DNA from: Massilia phosphatilytica
GTDB lineage: Bacteria > Pseudomonadota > Gammaproteobacteria > Burkholderiales > Burkholderiaceae_D
Length of the DNA stretch: 64,000 bases
Direction of reading: 5' to 3'
Assembly: GCF_002968015.1 (NCBI RefSeq)
Contig: NZ_PUIP01000013.1
Coordinates: forward strand, 124,001 to 188,000
Of this stretch, positions 8,710-16,627 are shown piece by piece. Positions within the stretch are counted from its first letter, which is position 1. Each line of letters starts with the position of its first letter. Both the position numbers and the translations under genes were made by a program. The notes beneath the pieces are model-generated. The model did no database searches and was not told where the DNA came from. It was given only the letters and a program-made list of their open reading frames with translations.

Positions 8710-9968
8710 GGTTGCATCTCCTTGCGCAGCCTGGCGCTGGCGGTTTCCACGCCGGCCCAGGCGGGACGGCCGGCGCCGGTCCGCACCCATGCGGCCAGTT
8801 CGGCGACCTGGGCGTCGGACAGCACGTCGGCGAACGGCGGCATGTAGGCGGGCACGGCGCCGCCAGGCGCGGGGCGTTCCCACGGAATCCCGTGCAGCAC
8901 GGTCTGGATGAAGTTGGCGGGATCGTCGCCCAGCACGGCACTGCTGCGCGCGAGGCCCGGGCGGCCGCCCAGGCGCATCATGGGCGCCGCCGGCGTGTGG
9001 CATCCGGCGCACGCGGCCGCGAACAGCGCGGCGCCGGACGTCCCGGCCTGCGCCGCGACCGGAACCGCCGCCGCGGCCGCGGGGGCGGGCTGCTGGATTG
9101 TCATCAGGTACGCGGCCATTGCCTCGACGTCCTCACGCGGCACGCCGGCCAGGCGTTCCGTCACGGGCCGCATCGGACCCTTCGCGGCGCCGTGCGCGAG
9201 CGACAGTCCGCCGCGCAGGTAGTCCGCCAGTTCGGCGCGCGTCCACGGCGCGCTGCCTTGCGCCAGCCGGGTAAGGGCGGGCGCATGCCAGCCGTCGACG
9301 GTGCCGCCCTGGAAGGCCGGACTGCGCTCGCCGCCCAGCAGGTTCATGCCGCTGTGGCAGGACGCGCAGTGGCCCAGCGTGTCGACGAGGTAGCGGCCCC
9401 GCTCGACCTGGCCCGCGCCGGGCGCGGCGCCGTCGCCGGGGCGCAGGTACAGCGCGTTCCAGAAAGCGAGCAGGGGTCGGAAGTTCAGCGGGAACACGAG
9501 ATCGTTGGCCGGCTGCTGCACACGCACCGGCGGGCGCGACATCAGGTAGGCGTAGGCCAGCTCGATGTCCTCGTCGGACATCCGCGTGTAATGGATGTAC
9601 GGGAAGGCGGGGTACAGCAGGTGGCCGTCGCGCGCCGCGCCTTCGCGCAGGGCGCGCTTGAACGCGGCGCTCGTCCAGCGGCCGATGCCGGTATCGGGAT
9701 CGGGTGTGATGTTCGTGCTGTAGATGATGCCGAAGGGCGTGCGCAGACCCAGGCCGCCGGCGTACGCGGGACCCTCGGTCGCGGTGTGGCAGACCATGCA
9801 GTCGCCCAGCGCCACGACGCGGGCGCCGGCGGCGATGGCGGCGGCGGATGGTGGGGCGGGCGGCCCGGCGGCGGGCGCGATGGCGGCCGGCCGGGTCCAG
9901 GCATACAGGCCGCCGATGGCGATGGCCACGAAGGCCGTGCCGCTGGCGGCGAGGGTGCGAAGTTTCAT
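8706..9968 (-). CDS. Tri-haem cytochrome c subunit of the Mo hydroxylase
   Basis: This 420-residue cytochrome has an N-terminal membrane anchor or uncleaved signal (residues 6-24) and three CxxCH haem sites: CMVCH at 57-61, CASCH near 202 and CAGCH near 320. This is the layout of gluconate/alcohol-dehydrogenase-type cytochrome subunits that take electrons from periplasmic dehydrogenases to quinone or terminal oxidases. AAGGA precedes the ATG at 9968. It is the first gene of the operon; palindromic site B lies 59 bp upstream of the start. It overlaps the next gene by 4 bp. Confidence 0.92.
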   Translation of the reverse strand: MKLRTLAASGTAFVAIAIGGLYAWTRPAAIAPAAGPPAPPSAAAIAAGARVVALGDCMVCHTATEGPAYAGGLGLRTPFGIIYSTNITPDPDTGIGRWTSAAFKRALREGAARDGHLLYPAFPYIHYTRMSDEDIELAYAYLMSRPPVRVQQPANDLVFPLNFRPLLAFWNALYLRPGDGAAPGAGQVERGRYLVDTLGHCASCHSGMNLLGGERSPAFQGGTVDGWHAPALTRLAQGSAPWTRAELADYLRGGLSLAHGAAKGPMRPVTERLAGVPREDVEAMAAYLMTIQQPAPAAAAAVPVAAQAGTSGAALFAAACAGCHTPAAPMMRLGGRPGLARSSAVLGDDPANFIQTVLHGIPWERPAPGGAVPAYMPPFADVLSDAQVAELAAWVRTGAGRPAWAGVETASARLRKEMQP

Positions 9969-10026
9969 CGCGGGTTCCTTGATCTCGTTGCGGCGATTGT
10001 CGATTCATGGCCGCCCGAACGTCTAG

Positions 10027-10042
10027 TTATACGAAGGGATAC
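10027..10042. promoter_or_regulatory. Palindromic site B upstream of the cytochrome/Mo hydroxylase operon
   Basis: TTATACG-AA-GGGATAC is preceded by GTCTAG. The 15-bp block GTCTAGTTATACGAA recurs with one mismatch at 14105-14119 (site C). Its position 59 bp before the cytochrome start suits an activator site or a promoter element for that operon. It also lies 129 bp before the divergent LLM gene. Confidence 0.5.
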
Positions 10043-10170
10043 GGACCGGCGACCACTGTAGCGCCGGACGGCACGGTCGATTGATGCTTTTGGCGCAAGA
10101 GTGTCTTGCGCGCCAGGCGCCGGCGCGCGCGCCGCCGAGGCGTTATGCTGGGGGTTCGCAGGAGATCGCC

Positions 10171-11151
10171 ATGACCGACTTTGCTTTCAACCGCGCCTGG
10201 GACCATGTGCTGGGCGCGGGCCACCTCACGCTGGGCCTGATGACGCCCCTTGCACGCGAACCCGGCGCGCCCGCCGACCTGGCGCGCGAGACGGCGCTGG
10301 CCGCGCGTGCCGACGCCCTCGGATTCGCCGCGCTGTGGACGCGTGACGTGCCGCTGATCGTCCCGCAGGGCAGCACGCGCGAGGCCGCGGTGCTGGACGA
10401 CCCGTTCATCTGGCTCGCGCTGCTGGCCGGCGCGACGCGCACGGCGGCGCTGGGCACCGCGGCCGCCGTGCTGCCGCTGCGCCATCCGCTGCATGTGGCC
10501 AAGGCTGCGTGGTCGCTCGACCGGTTGAGCGGCGGCCGCTTCATCCTCGGTGTCGGCTCGGGCGACCGGCCGGAGGAACTGGCGCCGTTCGGCGTGGACA
10601 CGGCGCCCGAGCTGCTGTTTCGCGAACGGTGGCACACGCTGGCCGCGGCCTTGTCCACCGATGAGCAGGTGCGCGCGGGCCTGCTTGCGTCCACGGGCGG
10701 CTACGCGCCGACGCCGGCGCCGGCGGCCCGCATCCCCCTGCTCGTGGTGGGCACGGCGCGCCAGTCCCTGCAGTGGATCGCGGCGCACGCCGACGGCTGG
10801 GCCACGTACCACCGCGAGGAAGCGCGCCAGCAGGGCCGCATCGCGCTGTGGGAGCGCGCGCTGGCCGAGCGGGCCGGCGGCGTGCCGAAGCCGTTCGTGC
10901 AATCGCTGCAACTGGAATTGCTGGCCGACCCGGATGCGCCCGCGCAGCCGCTGGAACTGGGCCTGCGCGCCGGGCGCATCGCGCTGCTGGGCTACCTGGA
11001 ACGGATGGCGGGGCTGGGCGTGGCGCACATGCTCGTCAACCTGCAGGGACCGCGGCCCGTCGAAGACCAGGTCGAGGAACTGGGGCGCGAGATCGTTCCC
11101 GTGCTGCGCTCAGGCGCGCTTGCGCAGGACGCAGAAGATGCTCGGCGATAG
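10171..11151 (+). CDS. LLM-class flavin-dependent oxidoreductase
   Basis: This 326-residue luciferase-like TIM-barrel oxidoreductase uses FMN or F420-type flavin in the family at large. Seen are LTLGLMTPL at the first strand, ADALGFAALWTRDVPL, the family segment LDRLSGGRFILGVGSGDRPEE near residue 117-137, and HADGWATYHRE. The ATG at 10171 is chosen because AGGAG lies 8 bp upstream; the frame extends further but without a ribosome site. The gene is divergent from the cytochrome operon. Its last 42 bp overlap the convergent methyltransferase gene, an unusually long antisense overlap. The substrate is unknown. Confidence 0.85.
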   Translation: MTDFAFNRAWDHVLGAGHLTLGLMTPLAREPGAPADLARETALAARADALGFAALWTRDVPLIVPQGSTREAAVLDDPFIWLALLAGATRTAALGTAAAVLPLRHPLHVAKAAWSLDRLSGGRFILGVGSGDRPEELAPFGVDTAPELLFRERWHTLAAALSTDEQVRAGLLASTGGYAPTPAPAARIPLLVVGTARQSLQWIAAHADGWATYHREEARQQGRIALWERALAERAGGVPKPFVQSLQLELLADPDAPAQPLELGLRAGRIALLGYLERMAGLGVAHMLVNLQGPRPVEDQVEELGREIVPVLRSGALAQDAEDARR

Positions 11152-11913
11152 CAGGCCGGGACTCGTGCCCAGCAACCTGGCGGCCGCCTGCAGGATCGCG
11201 ACCTTGGCGGGCGGCATGCCCATCGCGCGCCGGGACCGGGCGAACAGGCCGTCGTCGCCGGCGTGGTCGAGGTTATCGTAATGGCGCCCGAATCCAAAAC
11301 GCGCGGCCGCGGGCCAGATGCCGCGCTGCACGTGCTTGCCGGCCGGGTCGAGGCTGCGGGGCAGGTAGTTGACGAGCCACCGGTGCGAATGCACTTCGCG
11401 CGGCGACATGCGGTTGCTGGTTCCGGTGACGAGGATCGTGCCGTCGGGGGCCAGCACCCGGTCGATCTCGCGCTGCACGGCGGACAGCATCGACGCCGGC
11501 ACGTATTCGAGGACGCTGTTGCAGCTGACCAGCTGGAAGGCGCCATCCGCGAAAGGCAGCCGGCGCGTGTCGCCGACGTGCAGGAAATCGATGGCGTCCA
11601 GGCCGTAGCGGTGGGCGTTCAGGCGGGCCAGTTCGACGACGTCGGGTGCGATGTCGATCGCGGTGACGCGGGCGCCCAGTGCCGCGAACAGGATCGCGGA
11701 GGCGCCAACGTTACAGCCGAATTCGAGGACGTGCATGCCCTCGAGCCGGACCGGCAAGGTCTCGATGATGTGCCGCAGGTGATGCCATTCGTAGTCGACG
11801 TAGCCGCCGATCCAGCGGTTGGCCGGGTCCAGACCCATCCGGCGCGCCTTGTGTTCGAATGCATCGTGCAGGGTAGCGGACACGATGGAGGGAGCCTTGC
11901 ATGCTTCGATCAT
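11110..11913 (-). CDS. Class I SAM-dependent methyltransferase
   Basis: This protein has 267 residues. The SAM-binding motif I, VLEFGCNVGASA, is at residues 62-73, followed by the acidic residue in VTAIDIAPD, motif II-like GDTRRLPFADGAFQLVSCNSVLEYV, and a Methyltransf_11-type core. The C-terminal 90 residues are specific to this protein. The substrate is unknown. The 3' end overlaps the convergent LLM gene by 42 bp. The LysR gene upstream is on the same strand 51 bp away. Confidence 0.85.
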   Translation of the reverse strand: MIEACKAPSIVSATLHDAFEHKARRMGLDPANRWIGGYVDYEWHHLRHIIETLPVRLEGMHVLEFGCNVGASAILFAALGARVTAIDIAPDVVELARLNAHRYGLDAIDFLHVGDTRRLPFADGAFQLVSCNSVLEYVPASMLSAVQREIDRVLAPDGTILVTGTSNRMSPREVHSHRWLVNYLPRSLDPAGKHVQRGIWPAAARFGFGRHYDNLDHAGDDGLFARSRRAMGMPPAKVAILQAAARLLGTSPGLLSPSIFCVLRKRA

Positions 11914-11964
11914 ACGTCTTCTCCGGGAAAGAACGCTGTGACCAATAGTAGCAGGACGGGCGGC

Positions 11965-12873
11965 TCATGTGTCGATATCTTGTTGCGCCAGGTGCTCGGC
12001 GAGCAGGTCGACGAAGGCGCGGATCTTCGTCGAGTTGCGCCGGCTCGCGGGGTACAGCGCGTACAGCCCGACGTCCATCGGACCCGGATTGACGCGGTAG
12101 CCGGGCAGCACCTGCACGAGCGTGCCGGCGCGCAGGTCGCGCTGCACGAGCCAGCGCGCCAGCATGGCGATGCCGAGGCCACCCAGCGCGGCCTGGCGCA
12201 GCACCTCCGAGTTGTTGGCGTGGACGACGCCACGCACCTCGACGTCTTCCGCATCCGCGCCGTCGGCCTGCAGGCGCCACGTGCGGCGGCCTTCTCCGAA
12301 CGCGAACTGCAGGCAGTCGTGCGCGGCCAGCGCGAGGGGCGTCTCCGGCGCGCCGTGCGTGGCCAGGTAGGCGGGGCTGGCGCACAGCACGCGGTCGTGC
12401 GCGGCGAGCCGGCGCGCGACGAGGTTCGATTGCGGATCGAGGCTGCCGATGCGGATGGCCACGTCGATCGCTTCGTCGACGAGGTTGGCGGGCGCATCGT
12501 CCAGGCGCAGGTCGAGCGTGAGGCGCGGGTGGCGCGCGCGCAGCGCGGGCAGGATGGGCGCCACGTACAGGGTGCTGAACGTGACAGGCGCCGCCACGCG
12601 CAGCACGCCGGCCGCGCCGTCCGCCGCCGCTTCGTCGGCCGCATCGAGGCGCTCCAGGATGCGCAGGGCTTCCTCGTAATACGTGCGGCCCGCGTCCGTC
12701 AGGGTGACGCTGCGCGTGGAACGGTTGAGCAGCACGGCGCCGAGGCGGCCTTCGAGCGCATCGACGAGGCGCGCGACCGACGACGTGACGAGCCCGAGCC
12801 GGCGCGCGGCGGGCGAAAAACCGCCGCAGGCGGCGACGGTGCAAAAGGCTTTCAGTTCGGCGAAGCGGTCCAT
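11965..12873 (-). CDS. LysR-family transcriptional regulator
   Basis: This 302-residue LysR protein has an N-terminal winged HTH (FCTVAACGGFSPAARRLGLV, residues 10-29) and a periplasmic-binding-like effector domain with VASP-type region LCASPAYL. The start at 12873 has GAGGAG. Unusually, a run of 11 G (C on the mRNA) lies immediately upstream of the ribosome site, and palindromic site D lies just beyond that, 34 bp from the start. The target genes are unclear; the divergent small membrane protein gene at 12987 is the classic position for a LysR target. Confidence 0.88.
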   Translation of the reverse strand: MDRFAELKAFCTVAACGGFSPAARRLGLVTSSVARLVDALEGRLGAVLLNRSTRSVTLTDAGRTYYEEALRILERLDAADEAAADGAAGVLRVAAPVTFSTLYVAPILPALRARHPRLTLDLRLDDAPANLVDEAIDVAIRIGSLDPQSNLVARRLAAHDRVLCASPAYLATHGAPETPLALAAHDCLQFAFGEGRRTWRLQADGADAEDVEVRGVVHANNSEVLRQAALGGLGIAMLARWLVQRDLRAGTLVQVLPGYRVNPGPMDVGLYALYPASRRNSTKIRAFVDLLAEHLAQQDIDT

Positions 12874-12887
12874 CGGCTCCTCATCTC

Positions 12888-12898
12888 GGGGGGGGGGG
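12888..12898. repeat. Homopolymer run of 11 G in the LysR leader
   Basis: Eleven consecutive G lie between the LysR ribosome site (12877-12882) and palindromic site D (12907-12922). It is the longest homopolymer I noticed here. It could vary in length by replication slippage, or be a sequencing error spot. Confidence 0.9.
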
Positions 12899-12906
12899 CA
12901 TGGCAC

Positions 12907-12922
12907 TCATACCAAAGGATAC
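12907..12922. promoter_or_regulatory. Palindromic site D between LysR and small membrane protein gene
   Basis: TCATACC-AA-AGGATAC belongs to the same family as sites A, B, C and E. It lies 34 bp from the LysR start and 64 bp from the divergent small ORF start, so it could serve either. Confidence 0.42.
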
Positions 12923-12986
12923 TGTTTCATGCGCCGCCATGCGCCTACGATGATGCCATGATCGATGCGGCCGGATTGGGGAGGCG

Positions 12987-13148
12987 ATGATGCGTTACTA
13001 CCTGACGTTCGTGATGCTGGGCCTCCTGATGGGCGGCCTGTGTGTTGTGCTGGAAGTGTACGCGACGGCGCCGGCCGTCGCGATGACGGGGCTGTTCGGC
13101 GCCAGCGACGCGCCGGCGCCCGTGGGAATCGCGGCGCTGCCCGCGTGA
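12987..13148 (+). CDS. Small membrane protein, 53 residues
   Basis: This short ORF starts at tandem ATG codons (12987 and 12990) with GGGGAGG 3 bp before, and ends at TGA 13146-13148. The product begins MMRYYLTFVMLGLLMGG and has one hydrophobic helix (about residues 4-24), then an Ala/Pro-rich tail. It is too short for the usual ORF cut-off. The ribosome site, divergent position from LysR and membrane character support it. I do not recognise a family. Confidence 0.5.
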   Translation: MMRYYLTFVMLGLLMGGLCVVLEVYATAPAVAMTGLFGASDAPAPVGIAALPA

Positions 13149-13170
13149 TGCCGGCAGCGCCGCGGTTGGA

Positions 13171-14010
13171 TCAGGAACGCAGGAACGCGAGCAGGTCGTC
13201 GTTCAGGCGGTCCTTGTGGGTCGCCGGCAGGCCGTGCGGTGCGCCCTCGTAGACGACCAGGCGGCCCTGCGGCAGGATCTCGACGGCGCGGCGCGCGGTG
13301 GTGTCGATCGGGACGATCTGGTCGTCGCCGCCGTGGACCACGAGGGTCGGGATCGTCATCTTTTTCAGGTCGTCGGTGAAGTCGGTTTCCGAGAACTGCT
13401 TGATGCATTCATAGGCGGCGCGCAGGCTGCACTGCATGCCCTGCAGCCAGAACGTGTCGCGCATGCCTTGCGAATCCTTGGCGCCTTCGCGGTTGAAGCC
13501 GTAGAACGGCCCGGACAGGTCCTTGAAGAACTGGGCGCGGTCGGCCTGGACGCCCTGGCGGATGCCATCGAACACGGACATCGGCACGCCGTTCGGATTG
13601 GCGTCCGACTTGGCCATCTGCGGCGTCACTGCGCCCACCAGCACGGCGCGCTTGACGCGGTCGGTGCCGTGGCGGCCGATGTAGCGTGCGACTTCGCCGC
13701 CGCCCGTCGAGTGGCCGACCAGGGTCACGTCGGTCAGGTCCAGCGCTTCGATCAGCTGGGCCAGGTCGTCGGCGTAATCGTTCATGTGGTTGCCGTGCCA
13801 GGGCTGGCTCGATTGGCCATGGCCGCGGCGGTCGTGGGCGATGACGCGGTAGCCGTGGTTCGCCAGGAACATCATCTGGTCTTCCCAGGCGTCGCCCTGC
13901 AGCGGCCAGCCGTGGCTGAACACGACGGCGGGACCGTGGCCCCAGTCCTTGAAGTGGATGTTGGTGCCGTCGCGGGTCGTGATGGTGTCGGTCGTGCGGG
14001 TGATGGTCAT
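13171..14010 (-). CDS. Alpha/beta hydrolase, non-haem chloroperoxidase-like
   Basis: This 279-residue cytoplasmic hydrolase has FSHGWP near residue 31, HDRRGHGQS near 59, nucleophile elbow GHSTGGG with Ser101, the acid in HGGDDQIVP and the His in GAPHGLPATH, so the triad is complete. The ATG at 14010 has AAGGGA. It is a paralogue of the exported hydrolase at 1-689. The family catalyses perhydrolysis or ester hydrolysis; the natural substrate is unknown. It lies downstream of a LysR gene on the same strand, and palindromic site C sits in the gap. Confidence 0.88.
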   Translation of the reverse strand: MTITRTTDTITTRDGTNIHFKDWGHGPAVVFSHGWPLQGDAWEDQMMFLANHGYRVIAHDRRGHGQSSQPWHGNHMNDYADDLAQLIEALDLTDVTLVGHSTGGGEVARYIGRHGTDRVKRAVLVGAVTPQMAKSDANPNGVPMSVFDGIRQGVQADRAQFFKDLSGPFYGFNREGAKDSQGMRDTFWLQGMQCSLRAAYECIKQFSETDFTDDLKKMTIPTLVVHGGDDQIVPIDTTARRAVEILPQGRLVVYEGAPHGLPATHKDRLNDDLLAFLRS

Positions 14011-14110
14011 GGCGTGTCCCTTCGGGTTGGTGGCTGGAAGCCGGAAGGGACAGCGCGTGCCGCCGCATCCGGACCCGGACATTGTCGGGAGCCCGGCGCG
14101 GGCGGTCTAG

Positions 14111-14126
14111 TCATACGAACGTATAG
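14111..14126. promoter_or_regulatory. Palindromic site C upstream of the chloroperoxidase-like gene
   Basis: TCATACG-AA-CGTATAG contains an exact inner dyad, ATACG-AA-CGTAT. It shares GTCTAGTYATACGAA with site B. It lies 101 bp before the hydrolase start and 8 bp after the LysR stop. Confidence 0.5.
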
Positions 14127-14133
14127 GTTCGGC

Positions 14134-15081
14134 TTACCCGGCGGTATCGGGTGTTGCCCGTTCGACCGGGCAGTTGAGGGCGAGCATGCGCTGCACGGGA
14201 GACGACGTGCGCATGCGTTCGCGCCACCACTTCAGCGCCGCGCCTTCTTCGCCCGTGCGCCACGCCATGTACAGGGTCTCGTCCGGCTTGGGTTCCTCGA
14301 CCTCCTTCTCGACGAGGCGGCCGGCCGCGATGTCGGCGCGCGCCCAGGCCTCGGGCAGGAAGCCGAAGCCGAGGCCCGCCAGCTGGAATTCGTACTTCGT
14401 CTGCATGTCGGGGACGCTCAAGGTGTCCTGGCCGAACAGCAGGCCCACCGTGCGCGCCTGCAACAGCCGGACGGAGTCGGCGACGGACACCGCGCGGTGC
14501 GCCGTCAGCTCCGCCTTGCCGAGCCGGTGCCGGATCGGTGCCAGCGGGTGCGAGGGCGCGACGACGAACACGAACGACATCGTCCCGAGCGGTTCGGCCG
14601 TGTAGCCGCCGCCGGACGGCCCTTCGCCGGCCGCGCCGACGAGCAGGTCGACGCGGCGGTCGAGCAGGCTTTCCCACGTGCCGGACAACGCCTCGCGCAC
14701 GATGCGCAACCGGGTCTGGTCGGCCACGTCGTAGAACGCGCGGATGTCGTCCTGCAGGCCGAGCGGGGCGAGGGCGGAATCCATGCCGATGGTGAATTCC
14801 GTCTCCCAGCCGGACGCCACGCGGCGCACGCGGCTCTCCAGGTCGCCCGCGGCCTTGAGCAGGTAGCGGCCTTCCTTCAGCAGTTCTTCGCCGGCGGGCG
14901 TGAGGACGACGCGCGGGCCGAAGCGCTCGAACAACTGCACGCCCAGGTCGTCCTCCAGCTTGGAGACGGTGTACGAGATTGTCGACGGCACCCGATAGAG
15001 CTCCTTCGCGGCGGCCGAGAAGCTGCCGCGGCGGGCGATGGTGTCGACGGTGAGGAGGGCGTCCAGGCTGAGTCTGAGCAT
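14134..15081 (-). CDS. LysR-family transcriptional regulator
   Basis: This 315-residue LysR protein has HTH RRGSFSAAAKELYRVPSTIS at residues 17-36 and a LysR substrate domain. The wording VDTIARRGSF and STISYTVSKLEDDLG resembles regulators of quinone- or electrophile-responsive oxidoreductases. It ends 123 bp before the hydrolase gene on the same strand. Its upstream region to 15233 is AT-richer and shared with a divergent methyltransferase gene. Confidence 0.88.
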   Translation of the reverse strand: MLRLSLDALLTVDTIARRGSFSAAAKELYRVPSTISYTVSKLEDDLGVQLFERFGPRVVLTPAGEELLKEGRYLLKAAGDLESRVRRVASGWETEFTIGMDSALAPLGLQDDIRAFYDVADQTRLRIVREALSGTWESLLDRRVDLLVGAAGEGPSGGGYTAEPLGTMSFVFVVAPSHPLAPIRHRLGKAELTAHRAVSVADSVRLLQARTVGLLFGQDTLSVPDMQTKYEFQLAGLGFGFLPEAWARADIAAGRLVEKEVEEPKPDETLYMAWRTGEEGAALKWWRERMRTSSPVQRMLALNCPVERATPDTAG

Positions 15082-15233
15082 GTTCGGGCGATCGGTGGCG
15101 GGGAGCGCATCGTACCAAAAAAGCGCGGCGTGTCGATCAATTGCAACGAGTGATCAATATTTACAAGTCAATGTGATCAAGCGGTAGTAGGATGCACGAA
15201 GCCCGGCGTCGCGATCACTTCAGGAGAAACGAC
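15082..15233. promoter_or_regulatory. Divergent promoter region with repeated TGATCAA-type words
   Basis: This 152-bp gap lies between the LysR start and the methyltransferase start. It is locally AT-rich and holds GATCAA three times (around 15135, 15152 and 15174), twice as TGATCA. AGGAGA at 15222 is the methyltransferase ribosome site. No clear -35/-10 pair can be assigned. Confidence 0.35.
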
Positions 15234-16022
15234 ATGCTTCTTTCCACGGTAAAAGACGGAATCAAGAGAATCCTGCCCCAGCCCGCATGGGAAGCGCTGA
15301 AGGCCTTGCGGCATGAACCGGTCAGGCGGGTTCCCCATGACGACGTCTACATCCGCCATGTCGCCAACCTGCGCGGCATCGAAATCGGCGGCCCGAGCAA
15401 GCTGTTCAGGACGAACCTCCCGCTTTACCAGGAAGTCAGAAGCCTCGATGGCGTCAATTTCTCGACGACGACCGTGTGGGACGGCAACATCGAGTCGGGC
15501 CGTCACTACCATTTCACCGACGGCAGGACCGGCACCCAGTTCATTTCGGATGCCACCGACCTCGCCGCGATCGGGGCGGGGACCTACGATTTTCTTCTGT
15601 CCTCGAACTGCCTGGAGCACGTCGCCAACCCGCTCAAGGCGCTGATGGAATGGCGGCGCGTCCTGAAGCCGCGTGGCGTCATGCTCCTGGTCCTGCCCAA
15701 CAAGGCAGGCAACTTCGACCACAACCGGCCGACGACGCCGTTCGCGCACCTGCTGGACGACTTCAACAACGGTACGTCCGAGCACGACCTGACGCACCTC
15801 GACGAAATCCTCGCGCTGCACGATTTGTCGATGGACCCGCCCGCCGGGGATCTCGACCACTTCCGGCAACGCAGCCTCGACAATTTTTCCAACCGTACCC
15901 TGCATCACCACGTGTTCGACCTGGACGTCATGGCCGCGATGTTCGCGTTCCTCGAGTTCGACGTCCTGCAGCAGGACGCGACCCAGCGCGATTTCTTCAT
16001 GTTGGCCAGAAAACGCGGCTAA
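15234..16022 (+). CDS. SAM-dependent methyltransferase domain protein
   Basis: The protein has 262 residues. The middle part reads as a Methyltransf_11-type core (YDFLLSSNCLEHVANPLKAL near residue 110, then WRRVLKPRGVMLLVLPNK). The N-terminal glycine motif is weak: IEIGGPSKLF is the best candidate for SAM motif I. The C-terminal third, rich in His and Asp (DLDHFRQRS, HHHVFDLD), is typical of sugar- or cell-envelope-associated methyltransferases. The ATG at 15234 follows AGGAGA. It overlaps the convergent flavoprotein gene by 4 bp. The substrate is unknown. Confidence 0.75.
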   Translation: MLLSTVKDGIKRILPQPAWEALKALRHEPVRRVPHDDVYIRHVANLRGIEIGGPSKLFRTNLPLYQEVRSLDGVNFSTTTVWDGNIESGRHYHFTDGRTGTQFISDATDLAAIGAGTYDFLLSSNCLEHVANPLKALMEWRRVLKPRGVMLLVLPNKAGNFDHNRPTTPFAHLLDDFNNGTSEHDLTHLDEILALHDLSMDPPAGDLDHFRQRSLDNFSNRTLHHHVFDLDVMAAMFAFLEFDVLQQDATQRDFFMLARKRG

Positions 16023-16627
16023 CGCGGCATGGGCGGCGCCCATTGCGCCAACGCGCGTCCGATGCGCGTGCGGAACGCCTGCACCTGGCTCGGTGCGAGC
16101 GATTCCGCCCGATACAGCGACAGCATGCCGAAGCGGCAGCGCGGCGCGCATGTCCCCAGCAGCGCCGTCTTCAGCACGCGTTTCACGGGCTGGCGCAGCA
16201 CGAACCGGTCCACCCACCACGGCGAGCCCAGCGACGTGATCGCGAGGGCATGCCGCAGATTGTCCAGCCGCGGCCGGATCGGCCCGAGGTCGCCGGCGTG
16301 GTCGTAGGCGACGCCCGGCGCCCACACGCGGTCGAACCAGCCCTTGAGCATCGCGGGAAAGCCGAACCACCACGTCGGAAATACGAGCACGAGCGCCTCG
16401 GCGGCCTGCAGGCGTTCGATGTGCGACTCGGTGGCGGCCGCGTCGAACGCGGGGCCGTAGTAGCTGGCGCGTTCGGCCGCCGTCAACGCGGGCGCGAAGC
16501 CGGCGCCGTACAGGTCCTCGACGATGACGTCGTGGCCGTGGGCGGTCAGGGTGGAGATGGCGTGCTGCGCCAGCGCGCGGCACAGGCTGTCATGGACGGG
16601 GTGCGCGATCACGACGAGACACTTCAT
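16019..16627 (-). CDS. NAD(P)H-dependent flavin oxidoreductase (flavodoxin fold, NQO/KefF-like)
   Basis: This 202-residue protein of the NAD(P)H quinone-reductase family starts with the FMN-binding strand and loop VIAHPVHDSLC. It has FPTWWFGFPAMLKGWFDRVW near residue 84 and the adjacent GVAYD, which contact the flavin and quinone. The start overlaps the acyl-CoA synthetase stop by ATGA, so both genes are one operon. Likely role: two-electron reduction of quinones or related electrophiles. The partner in KefC-type channels is not present here. Confidence 0.88.
   Translation of the reverse strand: MKCLVVIAHPVHDSLCRALAQHAISTLTAHGHDVIVEDLYGAGFAPALTAAERASYYGPAFDAAATESHIERLQAAEALVLVFPTWWFGFPAMLKGWFDRVWAPGVAYDHAGDLGPIRPRLDNLRHALAITSLGSPWWVDRFVLRQPVKRVLKTALLGTCAPRCRFGMLSLYRAESLAPSQVQAFRTRIGRALAQWAPPMPR

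Noticed and set aside
12998..13408. 136-codon minus-strand frame near the small membrane protein
   Set aside because: It overlaps the hydrolase and the small ORF, and its product is Arg/Pro-rich without any motif.
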